NCBI GenBank assembly: GCA_028875225.1
Contig: JAPPFB010000029.1
Coordinates: 1 to 64,000 of the forward strand
Direction: 5' to 3'
Source of the DNA: Chloroflexota bacterium
GTDB lineage: Bacteria; Chloroflexota; Dehalococcoidia; Bin125
DNA length: 64,000 nucleotides
Made by a program: the position numbers and the translations under genes
The notes under the pieces: generated by a model
The model's input: only the letters and a program-made list of their open reading frames with translations
The model's database searches: none
Told to the model about the DNA's origin: nothing
Part shown: piece by piece, positions 34,025 to 43,145 of the stretch
Numbering within the stretch: position 1 is the stretch's first letter
How the letters are laid out: each line of letters begins with the position of its first letter

Positions 34025-35263
34025 TTACTCATCGTTTCGGAGGTTGGGTCGAATCTCTTCCAGGAATCGGGCGAGGTCGGCGATCGCTTCCGGCAGTCTC
34101 GGTCCGAAGCCGAGCAGATAGAGGTCGGGCATTGAAATCACGTGCTGTCCCCGGCCGGCTTGCGTCTCGGCCATGCCAGGGATCTCGAGGAGGCCCTCAA
34201 CACCGCCGACCACCTCGAGCCCCCGATCCATGACCAGGTAGACATCGGGGTCGGCGGCGACCAGCGCTTCGGGCGTCAGCTGTTGCCAGCCAACGATGCC
34301 GGCCTCGGCAGCGGCGTCGACACCGCCGGCCGCTTCGATGATCGTCTGCGCCTCATTGCCTGCTCCGGAGACCAACTGCAGGCCGCCGCGTCTGATGTAG
34401 ATGTGCAACACCCGCAGCGGGCTATCAGTTGCCGCAGCCGCCAGCACAGCCTCAAGGCGGCTCTGGACGTCCAGGGCCATCGCTTCGGCCCGCTCCGAGA
34501 GCCCAAGTGCGCCGCCGATGAGGCGGAACTTGATTTGCGGCGCGTCGAGCCCGGTGAGTTCATCGAGAATCAACACCTCGACTCCGGCCTGCTCTAACTG
34601 CTCGAGCACTTCCGGCGGACCGGCCATGGCGCTGCCGATGATCAGCGTGGGCTCCAGGTTGAGAATCGCCTCGACGTTGAGCGAGCCGGCGAAGCCAAGG
34701 TTGGGCAGCTCTTCGGCCTCGTGCGGGTAGATCGAACTTGCGTCGCGGGCGACCAGGAACTCCTGGGCGCCCAGCGCATAGACGATTTCGGTGATGTCGC
34801 CGAAGAGCGAGATCAGGCGGGTTCCCTCGGGCACCGCCTCCGCCGCAACCTGCTGCACTGCTTGCTGTTGTAGTGCATTCGGCTGTGCGGCAGTGGCCTG
34901 TTGCGAAGACTCGTCCTGGTTCGGGCCGTCACCACCGGGTTCTGCAGAATTGGCGGGATCCGCCGCGGATTGTGGTTGCTGTTGTTGTGAATGCGCTTGC
35001 CGGTCGGCTTGCTGTTCTTCTTGCTGTACTTGCTGTTGAGGCTGTGCTTGCGCATTGGCGGTGTTGCCGTCTTGCTGCTCTTCCGCCTGGTCGGCGAGAC
35101 GAGGCTGAGCTGACGGTTCGTTGGCCTGCTGTTGGAGCGGTTGTGGAGCGGCGGCCGGTTGCTGTGTTGAATCGTTATCGCCGCATCCGACCACGAACAG
35201 CGCAGTCGCCGACATCAAGCCGAGCAGCAGACCGACGCGGACGCTCCGACTGACGAGACTCAT
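34025..35263 (-). CDS. HmuT/BtuF-like periplasmic-type binding lipoprotein with Gln-rich linker
   Basis: About 412 residues from the ATG at 35263. Signal with lipobox LFVVGCGD, then about 110 residues of Gln/Ala/Pro-rich linker, then a class III binding fold: RLISLFGDITEIVYALGAQEFLVARDASS, NVEAILNLEPTLIIGS and the long central helix, as in haemin, cobalamin and siderophore receptors. The short QLVSGAGNEAQTIIEAAGGVDAA block favours the haemin type. It should deliver ligand to an ABC permease, but none is adjacent. The very long linker is unusual for the family and would hold the receptor well off the membrane. Confidence 0.78.
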   Translation of the reverse strand: MSLVSRSVRVGLLLGLMSATALFVVGCGDNDSTQQPAAAPQPLQQQANEPSAQPRLADQAEEQQDGNTANAQAQPQQQVQQEEQQADRQAHSQQQQPQSAADPANSAEPGGDGPNQDESSQQATAAQPNALQQQAVQQVAAEAVPEGTRLISLFGDITEIVYALGAQEFLVARDASSIYPHEAEELPNLGFAGSLNVEAILNLEPTLIIGSAMAGPPEVLEQLEQAGVEVLILDELTGLDAPQIKFRLIGGALGLSERAEAMALDVQSRLEAVLAAAATDSPLRVLHIYIRRGGLQLVSGAGNEAQTIIEAAGGVDAAAEAGIVGWQQLTPEALVAADPDVYLVMDRGLEVVGGVEGLLEIPGMAETQAGRGQHVISMPDLYLLGFGPRLPEAIADLARFLEEIRPNLRNDE

Positions 35264-35902
35264 CCTTGGGCCTTTCCTTCGTGATGACACTCTCAGTCGT
35301 CAGCGACAGCCTCTGGTGTATCACGAATGGTGACAACAGCGAAGAATCCGACCTTGCGCGGCGAGGTTCTCGACCTGGCTCACGCAATCGCGGCCTGCCT
35401 GAGCTCCGTGAAAGCAAGCCGGGCCTGGCTTGAGCATTTGAGGGACGCTACCCGAGCTCCCGAACGCCGTTCCGGGAAGTGAGCGGGGATTTGGCGCGGG
35501 GTTGGCCCGGTTCTGTGCGAGTCCTCAGTGTTTTGCCGGCGATCAGGTTCGACGTGTGGTCGATGTTGTTCGGATTTGTTCGATGGTGTTCGAACCTGTG
35601 CGGGATTGGACGCCTATGGACGCATGTGGACGGCGAGGTGCGGGTGTGTTTCGGTCGATGCAGCGGGGCAATCCGATCGATCTCGCGTTCGGTGATGTTC
35701 GTCCAGAACATCGTATACGAACATAGGTGCGGATCTCGATGTTCGCAGGTGGCCCGTACTACCGGCAGCTCAACATCGATCCCGAGGTCGACCTCGCCAC
35801 CCGGGCGCAGGGCGTTGGATCCAAGCCCTGGATTCTCCCGGCGCCTGAGTGATGACCCAGCAGAGGCGGTGCTAGCCTGCGCGTCCGCGAACGGAGGGAC
35901 AA
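35264..35902. other. Long intergenic region with phased motif array
   Basis: 640 bases between divergent genes. No convincing gene: the frames crossing it have poor codon pattern. Its main content is the 10-bp-phased array at 35547-35652 described separately, followed by more GTTCG/CGAAC copies (35687, 35697, 35719, 35741). The proline dehydrogenase ribosome site GGAGGGA is at its right end. Confidence 0.5.
35547..35652 (+). repeat. Helically phased GNNCG motif array
   Basis: A five-base motif recurs at 35547, 35558, 35568, 35578, 35588, 35598, 35608, 35618, 35628, 35638 and 35648. The copies read GTTCG, GGTCG, GTTCG, GTTCG, GTTCG, GTGCG, GGACG, GGACG, GGACG, GTGCG and GTTTCG. The step is 10 bases (once 11), one turn of the DNA helix, and not a multiple of three, so amino-acid repetition cannot explain it. 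It may be a cooperative protein-binding array. Confidence 0.6.
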
Positions 35903-36832
35903 GTGCTGCGGCCCGGACTGATCTGGCTGTCGAAACAGGAGTGGGCGGAGCGCAGCGCGCGTGCCGCCGGTGTCGAACGTCTGCTGGTACGCCGCTTCGT
36001 CGCGGGCGACACGCGACATGATGCGCTCGGGGTGGCGCAGCAGGTTTCGCGGAGTAGCGATGGCGTTGCCGGAGCCAATGCGAAGTTCTCATTCCTTGGT
36101 GAGGCGGTTACCGATCCGGCCGAGGCCGATCAGGCGGTGGCCGAGTACTGCGCGCTGGCCGCGGCCATTGGCGATGGCACCGACCTGAATGCGCGGGTCG
36201 GGGTCAAGCCGACTCTGCTGGGACTGGGCATTTCCTATCAGACTGCCGAGCGGGGACTGCTGGCGATCGTGGAGACCGCAGCGGAGCACGGTGTGCGGGT
36301 TGAGCTGGACATGGAAACTTCGGACACCGTAGACGCCACGCTGGCGTTGTATCGGTCGGCCACGGGGAAGTCGGAGTTGACCGGGGTTGCGCTTCAGTCG
36401 TACTTGCGGCGCACACCGAACGACGCGCAGGCGCTGATCGACGACGGCATCGCGCGCGTACGGCTGGTCAAGGGCGCCTATAGCGAACCGAGCCGCGTCG
36501 CGTACGGCGACACTCATGCGATTCGGCGGGCGTATACCGACCTGTTGGAGCTGCTCTGGAATGCAGGCGCGGATGTCGGCGTCGCGACGCACGATCCGGT
36601 ACTGCATCGAGCGGCGCGGCGGCTGGCCGCTGATCGGCCAGGCGACGGATACTGGGAGTTTCAGATGCTCTACGGGGTGCGGCCCGAGCTGGGAGCGGCG
36701 ATGCGGGCGCGCGGCGAACGGCTGCGCCTCAGCATCCCCTACGGCGAGCGCTGGTATCCGTATCTGATGCGCCGGATCGCGGAGCGTCCGGCGAACGCGC
36801 TGTTCGCCCTGCGCGCGGTGGTCGGCCGCTAG
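35903..36832 (+). CDS. Proline dehydrogenase (FAD)
   Basis: 309 residues, the monofunctional size. Diagnostic blocks: GVALQSYLRRTPNDA, RVRLVKGAYSEP, and the C-terminal RLRLSIPYGERWYPYLMRRIAERPAN, whose Arg pair binds the proline carboxylate. TIM-barrel enzyme oxidising proline to pyrroline-5-carboxylate with electrons passed to the quinone pool. Start is GTG at 35903 with GGAGGGA five bases upstream. No P5C dehydrogenase gene is adjacent. It is a single-gene unit next to the phased motif array. Confidence 0.92.
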   Translation: MLRPGLIWLSKQEWAERSARAAGVERLLVRRFVAGDTRHDALGVAQQVSRSSDGVAGANAKFSFLGEAVTDPAEADQAVAEYCALAAAIGDGTDLNARVGVKPTLLGLGISYQTAERGLLAIVETAAEHGVRVELDMETSDTVDATLALYRSATGKSELTGVALQSYLRRTPNDAQALIDDGIARVRLVKGAYSEPSRVAYGDTHAIRRAYTDLLELLWNAGADVGVATHDPVLHRAARRLAADRPGDGYWEFQMLYGVRPELGAAMRARGERLRLSIPYGERWYPYLMRRIAERPANALFALRAVVGR

Positions 36833-37043
36833 CCAGTCGTCTTGCCGGGCGGTTCGCCAGGCAGTTGCGCTGGGCGCATGCCCAGCGTCGTATTCGCTCC
36901 CGGCCACGGTTCGGTCATGCGCTGGATTCTCGGGCAACTACTTGACGGAATGTGGGAGCGTTCTACCCGCTAGCATGACTGCACAGCGGCTCGTGTGCGA
37001 ATCAACCGGGCAGCGTACACAGTTGTCACTACGGTGTAGGCAC

Positions 37044-38381
37044 ATGAAGCGGACGTCTGCGTACAGGCTGCCTCCATTGACCGGTTCCGGGAGTCTCAGG
37101 CGTGCCCTCCGCCGAGCGCTCCTTCGTGTCACCCGGCGCGAAGAGGGCCGCGGCGCTCCTGATTCCGGCGACCGGGTTCAGGCGATTGTGGGCTGGGTTG
37201 ATGAGTTGCTGGAATGCAACCCGAACGACAACTACGTCATCGCCAGGATGTCAATCTGGGGTCGATGGATCCTCTGGGCAGCCGCGTTGGCATATTGGCT
37301 GTCGCGGCCCGATTTCACGATCAGCGGGAACGAGGCGCTGGCAGTGCTGGTCGTGGCGCTCGCCGTTACCAATGCCGGGTTCCATTGGCGACTGCTCTCG
37401 AAGCGACCCATTACTTCCAGTTGGTTCCTGACGTTCAGCGCTATCGACGCGGCCGTGATCATGGCCGCCATCTGTACCGAGAGCGTGTTTCAGCCGTTCG
37501 TGTATCTGGGTCTGTTCCCGGCGCTCGCGAGCGTATCCGTGGCCTTTACTTCGTTCACGTTCTGCGTGCTGTGGACGTCATTGATCACGGGAGGGTATGC
37601 CGGAGCCACGCTGGGAGTCGCGGCCAGCGCGGGACTGGAGACGCCGGACGCGGCGACGCTGGTGGCGCAGATCCTGATGATGTTTGCCGTAACGTTCATC
37701 GTCAATATGGTGACCGGATATGAGCGAACCGAACGGCTGAAAGCACTGGAGCGCGAGCGCGAACTGCACCGTGAACGGATTGAGCTATCGCAACAGATCC
37801 ATGACACCTCAGCGCAGTCTGCGTACATGATTGGTCTGGGCATCGACAACGCGCTCGCGCTGGCGGAGGAAGGCCCGCTGGATCTGCAGCGCACCTTGTC
37901 GGCAACGTCGGAACTCTCCAAGGCGGCGATGTGGGAACTACGCCAGCCCATCGACATCGGACTGATCTGGGAGGGTCAGGAACTCTCCCAGGTGCTTGGC
38001 GCGCACGCGCGCAACTTCACGACCATTACCTCGGTTCCGGCCGAGATGGTGCAGACTGGTACGGAACCCAAGCTCGACCCGCAGCAACGGGCCCGAATCA
38101 TGTCGATCGCGCACAATGCCCTGACGAACGCACATCGCCACTCCGGGGCGTCATCCGTAGTGATCAAGCTGGAATTTGCCGCTGACCGGATATGTCTCTC
38201 AGTGGTGGACGATGGGATCGGGTTGCCCGACAATTATCACGAACGGGGACACGGATTCAGAAACATGCGCACCGAGGCAGAGCGACTAGGCGGCGTGTTG
38301 GAGGTTGAGTCAGGTGGCCCCGGGGCAGGCACCAGTGTGACCTGCCACATTCCATTCAGCCAACCCAGGACAGGTGATTGA
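37044..38381 (+). CDS. NarL-type membrane sensor histidine kinase
   Basis: About 445 residues from the ATG at 37044; frames reaching 36942 add codons with unusual usage and are less likely. Four to six membrane helices between about 65 and 215, no obvious large sensory domain, then a coiled stretch (ERTERLKALERERELHRERIELS) and the dimerisation box QQIHDTSAQSAYMI with the phosphoacceptor His. The ATPase has an N box (AHNALTNAHRHSG) and G boxes (VVDDGIGLPDN, GHGFRNM). Its stop overlaps the response-regulator gene by eight bases, a clear pair. The signal is unknown; a membrane-embedded sensor without extracellular loop suggests membrane or intracellular cues. Confidence 0.85.
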   Translation: MKRTSAYRLPPLTGSGSLRRALRRALLRVTRREEGRGAPDSGDRVQAIVGWVDELLECNPNDNYVIARMSIWGRWILWAAALAYWLSRPDFTISGNEALAVLVVALAVTNAGFHWRLLSKRPITSSWFLTFSAIDAAVIMAAICTESVFQPFVYLGLFPALASVSVAFTSFTFCVLWTSLITGGYAGATLGVAASAGLETPDAATLVAQILMMFAVTFIVNMVTGYERTERLKALERERELHRERIELSQQIHDTSAQSAYMIGLGIDNALALAEEGPLDLQRTLSATSELSKAAMWELRQPIDIGLIWEGQELSQVLGAHARNFTTITSVPAEMVQTGTEPKLDPQQRARIMSIAHNALTNAHRHSGASSVVIKLEFAADRICLSVVDDGIGLPDNYHERGHGFRNMRTEAERLGGVLEVESGGPGAGTSVTCHIPFSQPRTGD

Positions 38382-39057
38382 GATGACCACCACGAAGCAG
38401 ATTCGAGTGATGATCGTTGACGACCACGCGATTGTGAGGGACGGCCTACAGCTGGTCCTGGAACAGGCCGGCGATATGACGGTGGTTGGCCAGGCCTTCG
38501 ACGGGGAAGAGGCGCTGCAGGTGGCGCAAGAGGTTCAACCTGATGTTGTGGTTATGGACCTGATCATGCCGAACAAGGACGGCGTTGCGGCCTGCAGTGA
38601 AATCATGCAAGCGCTACCGAAGACCCGGGTGCTGGTCTTGACCGCCTCGACAGCGGACGATGCGATCATGAACGCATTGGCGGCGGGCGCCACCGGCTAT
38701 CTGCAGAAATATTCGGGCCGCGACGACTTGCTGACAGCTGTGCGCGACGCCGCCGCCGGTCGCTCGCGAATCCCGGTCGATATGGTCCGAAAGGCACTGG
38801 AGTCAGTACGCGACGCGCCGTCGCGCAGCGACCAGCAATCGCCCGATGTGTTGACCGCCCGTGAACGGGACGTGCTCAGGCTGTTCGCTCAGGGCAATTC
38901 GTACGCCGAGGTGGCAGGGATCATCGGCAACAGCCCGATCACCGTGCGAAACACGATCTACCGAATCGAACAGAAACTCGGCGTGACCACGAAGCAAGAG
39001 ATCGTCGTCTGGGCAGTGCGGCACGGACTGCTCGATGACGATGCCGAGGAAGACTGA
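38374..39057 (+). CDS. NarL/LuxR-family response regulator
   Basis: 227 residues. Receiver domain with the acidic pair DDH near residue 17, phosphoacceptor Asp in VVMDLIMPNKDG and Lys in GYLQKYSG; LuxR-type helix-turn-helix at the C-terminus (LTARERDVLRLFAQGNSYAE ... TVRNTIYRIEQKLGV). Start chosen at 38374 so that it overlaps the kinase. Partner of the upstream kinase; target genes unknown. Confidence 0.92.
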   Translation: MIEMTTTKQIRVMIVDDHAIVRDGLQLVLEQAGDMTVVGQAFDGEEALQVAQEVQPDVVVMDLIMPNKDGVAACSEIMQALPKTRVLVLTASTADDAIMNALAAGATGYLQKYSGRDDLLTAVRDAAAGRSRIPVDMVRKALESVRDAPSRSDQQSPDVLTARERDVLRLFAQGNSYAEVAGIIGNSPITVRNTIYRIEQKLGVTTKQEIVVWAVRHGLLDDDAEED

Positions 39058-39110
39058 GCGTCAGCGTTGATCGATCGGAGAGCCGAGCCAGGAATGATCG
39101 GGAATCCGGC

Positions 39111-39434
39111 TCAGTCCCCGCTCCAGTAGCGCTGATCCGAGGGGAACACCGTCGATGTTCGCGTGATCTCAATATCGCCGTCGAGCGTATCGGCGGCGGC
39201 CGACCAGACCGCGTAGTGGGGCGCAGCGCGATGCGCGTCGAGCGCGGCTTCGTTCTCATAGACCTCGTAGAAGTAATAGGTCAGATCGTCCGACCCATCC
39301 TGCAGCACGTTGAAGCGGTAACAGCCCGGCTCGTCTCGTTCGGAGCCCAGACAGTCGACCTCGATCGCGTGGAGAAATCTCTCGCGGCCTTCCGGCTTGA
39401 CCTTCACCTTGACCCAGATCGCGATGTTGCTCAT
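39111..39434 (-). CDS. Antibiotic-biosynthesis-monooxygenase-fold (ABM) protein
   Basis: 107 residues from the ATG at 39434 with GGAGTG upstream. It has the dimeric ferredoxin-like ABM pattern: AIWVKVKVKPEGRERFLHAI, GCYRFNVLQDG, YFYEVYENEAALDAHRAAPHY. Such proteins include quinone monooxygenases (YgiN) and autoinducer-2-degrading LsrG; many have unknown substrates. It is a lone gene convergent with the response regulator. Cytoplasmic. Confidence 0.8.
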   Translation of the reverse strand: MSNIAIWVKVKVKPEGRERFLHAIEVDCLGSERDEPGCYRFNVLQDGSDDLTYYFYEVYENEAALDAHRAAPHYAVWSAAADTLDGDIEITRTSTVFPSDQRYWSGD

Positions 39435-39541
39435 CAGATTCACTCCACTCCCCACTGTTGCGGCGACGCATTTGCCGAGTGCAGGTTACCCCTGAGTAGT
39501 AGCTTGGTGCTGTCCACATTCACATTCGATAGGTGCAGACG

Positions 39542-40585
39542 ATGAGCAAGCTCTCCGAGGACCGAAGGATTGACCCCAGGATCAAGGCGCTCTTTGGCGG
39601 TTTCGATTTGCCAGCTGCAGCGGACGTCGCAAGCCGCGAGGAGCTGATCGCACGGTCGAACAGCGAAGAGGCCCGCGCACAGTTCGAGGGGCTGCAGGCG
39701 TTCCTGGGCATGAGCGACACGGAAGAGATTGCACCCTCGGCCGGGCTGACGGTGACGACCGAGACCTTCACCTCGTCGCCGGATGGCAACACGGTCAACA
39801 TTCAGTACATCCGCCCCCAGAACGGCGCGCAGTCCGATGGCCCGCTGCCCTGCGTGTACTACATCCACGGCGGTGGGATGGCGCAGATGTCGTGCTATGA
39901 CCCCAACTACCGGGCCTGGGGGCGGATCATCGCGCAGAACGGCGTCGCCGTCGCAATGGTCGACTTCCGCAATAGCGTTGTGGCCTCGTCGGCGCCTGAG
40001 GTTGAGCCCTATCCAGCCGGGTTGAACGATTGCGTGTCGGGCTTGAAGTGGGTCGCGGAGCAGGCGGACGCGCTGGGCATTGACGCCTCGCGGATTGTGA
40101 TCGCGGGCGAGAGCGGCGGCGGCAACCTGACCCTGGCCACGGGGATGAAGCTGCTGCGCGACGGCGACATCGGCCTGATCCAGGGCCTGTACGCGCTCTG
40201 CCCGTTCATCGCCGGGAGCTGGCCGCGGGACGATCTGCCGTCCACCATCGAGAACAACGGCATCCTGCTCAACCTGCACCACAACAACGGAAGGATGGGG
40301 TATGGGATCGAGGCCTTCGAGGCGGAAGATCCCCTAGCCTGGCCGCTGTTCGCATCATCGGAAGACGTGATCGGCCTGCCGCCGACCACGATCTCGGTGA
40401 ATGAGTGCGACCCGTTGCGGGACGAGGGGATCGCCTTCTACCGGCTTCTGCTCGAATCGGGCGTGCCGGCCCGCTGCCGCCAGGTCATGGGCACGGTCCA
40501 CGGGACAGAGGTGTTCCCTATCGCCTGCCCGGACGTCTCGCGCGACACCGCCCGCGATCTGGCGGCGCTGGCCGTGGGTAACTGA
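39542..40585 (+). CDS. Alpha/beta hydrolase of the hormone-sensitive-lipase family
   Basis: About 347 residues from the ATG at 39542 (AGGT upstream; a GTG three codons earlier is possible). Oxyanion-hole motif YYIHGGGMAQM and nucleophile elbow GESGGGN identify the HSL/GDXG family of carboxylesterases; the acidic residue is likely in VNECDPLRDEG and the His in GTVHGTEVF, though that His context is not typical. Substrate unknown; such enzymes cleave short acyl esters. A long N-terminal lid (first ~75 residues) covers the core. Confidence 0.85.
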   Translation: MSKLSEDRRIDPRIKALFGGFDLPAAADVASREELIARSNSEEARAQFEGLQAFLGMSDTEEIAPSAGLTVTTETFTSSPDGNTVNIQYIRPQNGAQSDGPLPCVYYIHGGGMAQMSCYDPNYRAWGRIIAQNGVAVAMVDFRNSVVASSAPEVEPYPAGLNDCVSGLKWVAEQADALGIDASRIVIAGESGGGNLTLATGMKLLRDGDIGLIQGLYALCPFIAGSWPRDDLPSTIENNGILLNLHHNNGRMGYGIEAFEAEDPLAWPLFASSEDVIGLPPTTISVNECDPLRDEGIAFYRLLLESGVPARCRQVMGTVHGTEVFPIACPDVSRDTARDLAALAVGN

Positions 40586-40606
40586 ACGTCTCGAGCAGGG
40601 CAGGAG

Positions 40607-41419
40607 CTAGAACGGCTTGTCGCCCTTGACGGTGACTCGGATGCCGCTTCTCGACTCGGGGTAGTAGTCCCAGATCGCCATGTGCTGGGTGCAGCGGTTG
40701 TCCCACAGCGCGACCGAGTGCGCATCCCACTTGAAGCGGCACTGGAAATTGACGTTCTTGACGTGTTCGAAGAGGAAGCCGAGAAGAGCGTCGCTTTCTT
40801 CGATCGGCAGGCCGTTGATTCGCTTGGTGAAGCTCGAGTTGACGAACAACGCCTTGCGACCGGTGACCGGATGCGTCCGCGCAATCGGGTGAACGGCGCG
40901 CGGCGATTCGCGCTGAGGTTTGTGGTCGCCGTATTGACCGGAGTAGTCGGATGCATGGAGCGCGGTCAGCGGCTCGAGCAGCGTCTGCATCTGCGGCGAG
41001 AGGCCATCCCAGGCGGCGTACATGTTTGACCAGCACGTGTCGCCGCCCTGGCTGGGAATGCTGTGGATGTGCAGGATCGACGCCATCGGCGGCTCCTCGT
41101 CGGCGGAGACGTCGGAGTGCCAGCGTTCGCCATTGTTGCGGAACGAGTCTTTGTCGGTGTGAATCCGCATCAGCTCGGGGTTGCCGTGCTCATAGGGCGC
41201 GGCGGGATGAATGTGAAGGTCGCCAAACATCCGCCCGAAGCTCAGGTGCTGATCGGGCGACATCGGCTGGTCGCGGAAAAAGAGCACCAGGTGCTGCATC
41301 CAGGCGTCGTGGATGAACTGGAAGGTCTCTTCATCAATGGGCTGAGTCAGGTCGACGCCGTGTACGGTGGCGCCGATCGTCGGGGTGAGCGGTTCAATCG
41401 AGATCGCGGATGTCGTCAT
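40607..41419 (-). CDS. TauD/TfdA-family Fe(II)/2-oxoglutarate dioxygenase
   Basis: 270 residues. Facial triad: WHSDVS (His and Asp) and the distal His in CTQHMAIWDY; Arg for 2-oxoglutarate in SRSGIRVTV. Opening IEPLTPTIGATVHGVDLTQP and LVLFFRDQPMSPDQHLSFGR are typical. The family releases sulfite from taurine or cleaves aryloxyacetates; the substrate here is not predictable, and no sulfonate transporter is adjacent. Convergent with the hydrolase gene. Confidence 0.9.
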   Translation of the reverse strand: MTTSAISIEPLTPTIGATVHGVDLTQPIDEETFQFIHDAWMQHLVLFFRDQPMSPDQHLSFGRMFGDLHIHPAAPYEHGNPELMRIHTDKDSFRNNGERWHSDVSADEEPPMASILHIHSIPSQGGDTCWSNMYAAWDGLSPQMQTLLEPLTALHASDYSGQYGDHKPQRESPRAVHPIARTHPVTGRKALFVNSSFTKRINGLPIEESDALLGFLFEHVKNVNFQCRFKWDAHSVALWDNRCTQHMAIWDYYPESRSGIRVTVKGDKPF

Positions 41420-41516
41420 GTCCAGGCTCCACAGATTCGGCTATGGCTGCTGCGTGTGTTGAGTCGAAGATAACGCGGCCCCTGCGCGATACTCACGAGA
41501 GCGCTTGGAGCACATG

Positions 41517-43142
41517 ATGTCTGAACTAAACAGTGGTCAGCGAGAAGCCGTCTGGCAGCCGGAGATTGAGCAGATTGCTCGGCGGCGCGAGCTGGCTCGC
41601 CAGATGGGTGGCGACGACCGAGTCCAGGAACAACATGATCGCGGCAACCTGACCGTCCGCGAGCGGATCGGAATGCTCACCGACGACGGGTCATTCCGTG
41701 AGCGCGGCATCCTGTCGGGCGCGGGCTACTACGACGAGTCGGGCGAGCTCGTGGGATTCCATCCCTCGGCCACGGTGACAGGAACGGCGAAGATCGCTGG
41801 TCGGCCAGTCGCCGTCTCGGGCGGCGATTTCACGGCCCGGCCGCGCAGTGGTTCGAAGGCCGAGCGCAGTCACGGCGGCAAGGTTCGGATCCACAGCGGG
41901 GGCGACAAATCGGGCCACATCGAGTCGTTGGCGATCGAACTCAAGATTCCCATGATTCGGCTGATTGACGGCTTCGGCGCCGATATTCGCGCAACCGCCG
42001 AGATGGGCCGCACCTACTTGCCGGAGCTGTACTGGCCTCAACGCTGGGGCAAGCTGATGGCCGAAGTCCCAGTCGTCTCGGCCGCGCTGGGATCAGTGGC
42101 CGGCCTACCGGCGGCCGAGGTGCCGGCGTCGCACTTCTCGGTAATGGTCCGCGGGTCGTCGCAGGTGTTTGCCGGCGGACCACCGCTGGTCGAGCGATCG
42201 ATGGGCGAGAAGCTGACCAAGGAGGAGCTCGGCGGCTACGAGGTGCACGCGCGAAGCAGCGGCGTGGTCGACAACGACGCCGCCGACGAGGCCGACGCCA
42301 TCTCGCAGATCCAGCAGTTCCTGTCTTACCTACCGACGAACGTCCACCAACTGCCGCCGGTGATCGATTGCGACGACCCGGTCGACCGCCGTGACGACAG
42401 ACTCGCGTCTGTCGTCCCGAAGCATCGCAATCGCGGCTACAACGTCCGCCGAATGCTGGAGATGGTCGTCGACCAGGGGTCGTTCTTCGAGATCGGGCGC
42501 TACTTCGGCCGTTCGCAGGTGACCGGATTGGCGCGCATCGGCGGCATGCCGATCGGCGTGTTGGCCAACGATCCGATGCATTACGGCGGGGCGATGAGCG
42601 CCAAGGAGGCGCGCAAGTTCGAGAAGTTTGTCGACCTCTGCGACGTCTTTCACCTGCCCATCGTCAACTTCGCCGATCAGCCCGGCTTCCTGATCGGCCG
42701 TCCGGGCGAAGGCGCGGGCACGCTGCGCGCTGGCGTCAAGGCGGCGGCCGCGATCAACGACTCACAGGTGCCCTGGGCGACGGTCGTGGTCCGCCGCCTG
42801 TATGGAGTCGCCGGTGGCGCGCACCAGGACTTCAGCCGCTTCTGCTTCCGCTTCGCCTGGCCCTCGGGCGAGTGGGGCTCGCTGCCGATCGAGGGAGGCG
42901 TCGCCGCGGCGTATCGCCGCGAAATCGAGGCGGCCGAAGATCCGATCGCGCATCGAACCGCGATCGAGGACCGGCTGATAGCGCTGCGCGATCCGTTCGC
43001 CGCGGCGGAGGCGTTCGCCGTAGAAGATATTGTCGATCCGAGGGAGACTCGGCCCATGCTGGCCGAGTGGCTCGGGATGGCGTACGAGACAGAATTGCCG
43101 AGTCAGCTAGGCATTCGGGTGAGGTACGGAATGCGCCCCTGA
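41517..43142 (+). CDS. Acyl-CoA carboxylase carboxyltransferase (PccB/MmdA-like)
   Basis: 541 residues from the ATG at 41517 (GGAG six bases upstream). Two crotonase-like halves of the carboxyltransferase: the N-terminal part with RGNLTVRERI and GGDFTARPRSGSKAERSHGGK, the C-terminal with GYNVRRMLEMVVDQGSFFEIG and FADQPGFLIGRPGEGAGTLR. The family moves carboxyl from biotin to propionyl-, acetyl- or methylcrotonyl-CoA, or decarboxylates methylmalonyl-CoA. No biotin carboxylase or carrier gene is next to it, so the partner must be elsewhere. Acyl specificity not assigned. Confidence 0.88.
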   Translation: MSELNSGQREAVWQPEIEQIARRRELARQMGGDDRVQEQHDRGNLTVRERIGMLTDDGSFRERGILSGAGYYDESGELVGFHPSATVTGTAKIAGRPVAVSGGDFTARPRSGSKAERSHGGKVRIHSGGDKSGHIESLAIELKIPMIRLIDGFGADIRATAEMGRTYLPELYWPQRWGKLMAEVPVVSAALGSVAGLPAAEVPASHFSVMVRGSSQVFAGGPPLVERSMGEKLTKEELGGYEVHARSSGVVDNDAADEADAISQIQQFLSYLPTNVHQLPPVIDCDDPVDRRDDRLASVVPKHRNRGYNVRRMLEMVVDQGSFFEIGRYFGRSQVTGLARIGGMPIGVLANDPMHYGGAMSAKEARKFEKFVDLCDVFHLPIVNFADQPGFLIGRPGEGAGTLRAGVKAAAAINDSQVPWATVVVRRLYGVAGGAHQDFSRFCFRFAWPSGEWGSLPIEGGVAAAYRREIEAAEDPIAHRTAIEDRLIALRDPFAAAEAFAVEDIVDPRETRPMLAEWLGMAYETELPSQLGIRVRYGMRP

Positions 43143-43145
43143 GCG

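Noticed and set aside
35547-35652. CRISPR-like or tRNA-related structure
   Set aside because: The period is only 10 bases, far below any CRISPR unit, and no cloverleaf arms can be drawn although GGTTCGA occurs once.
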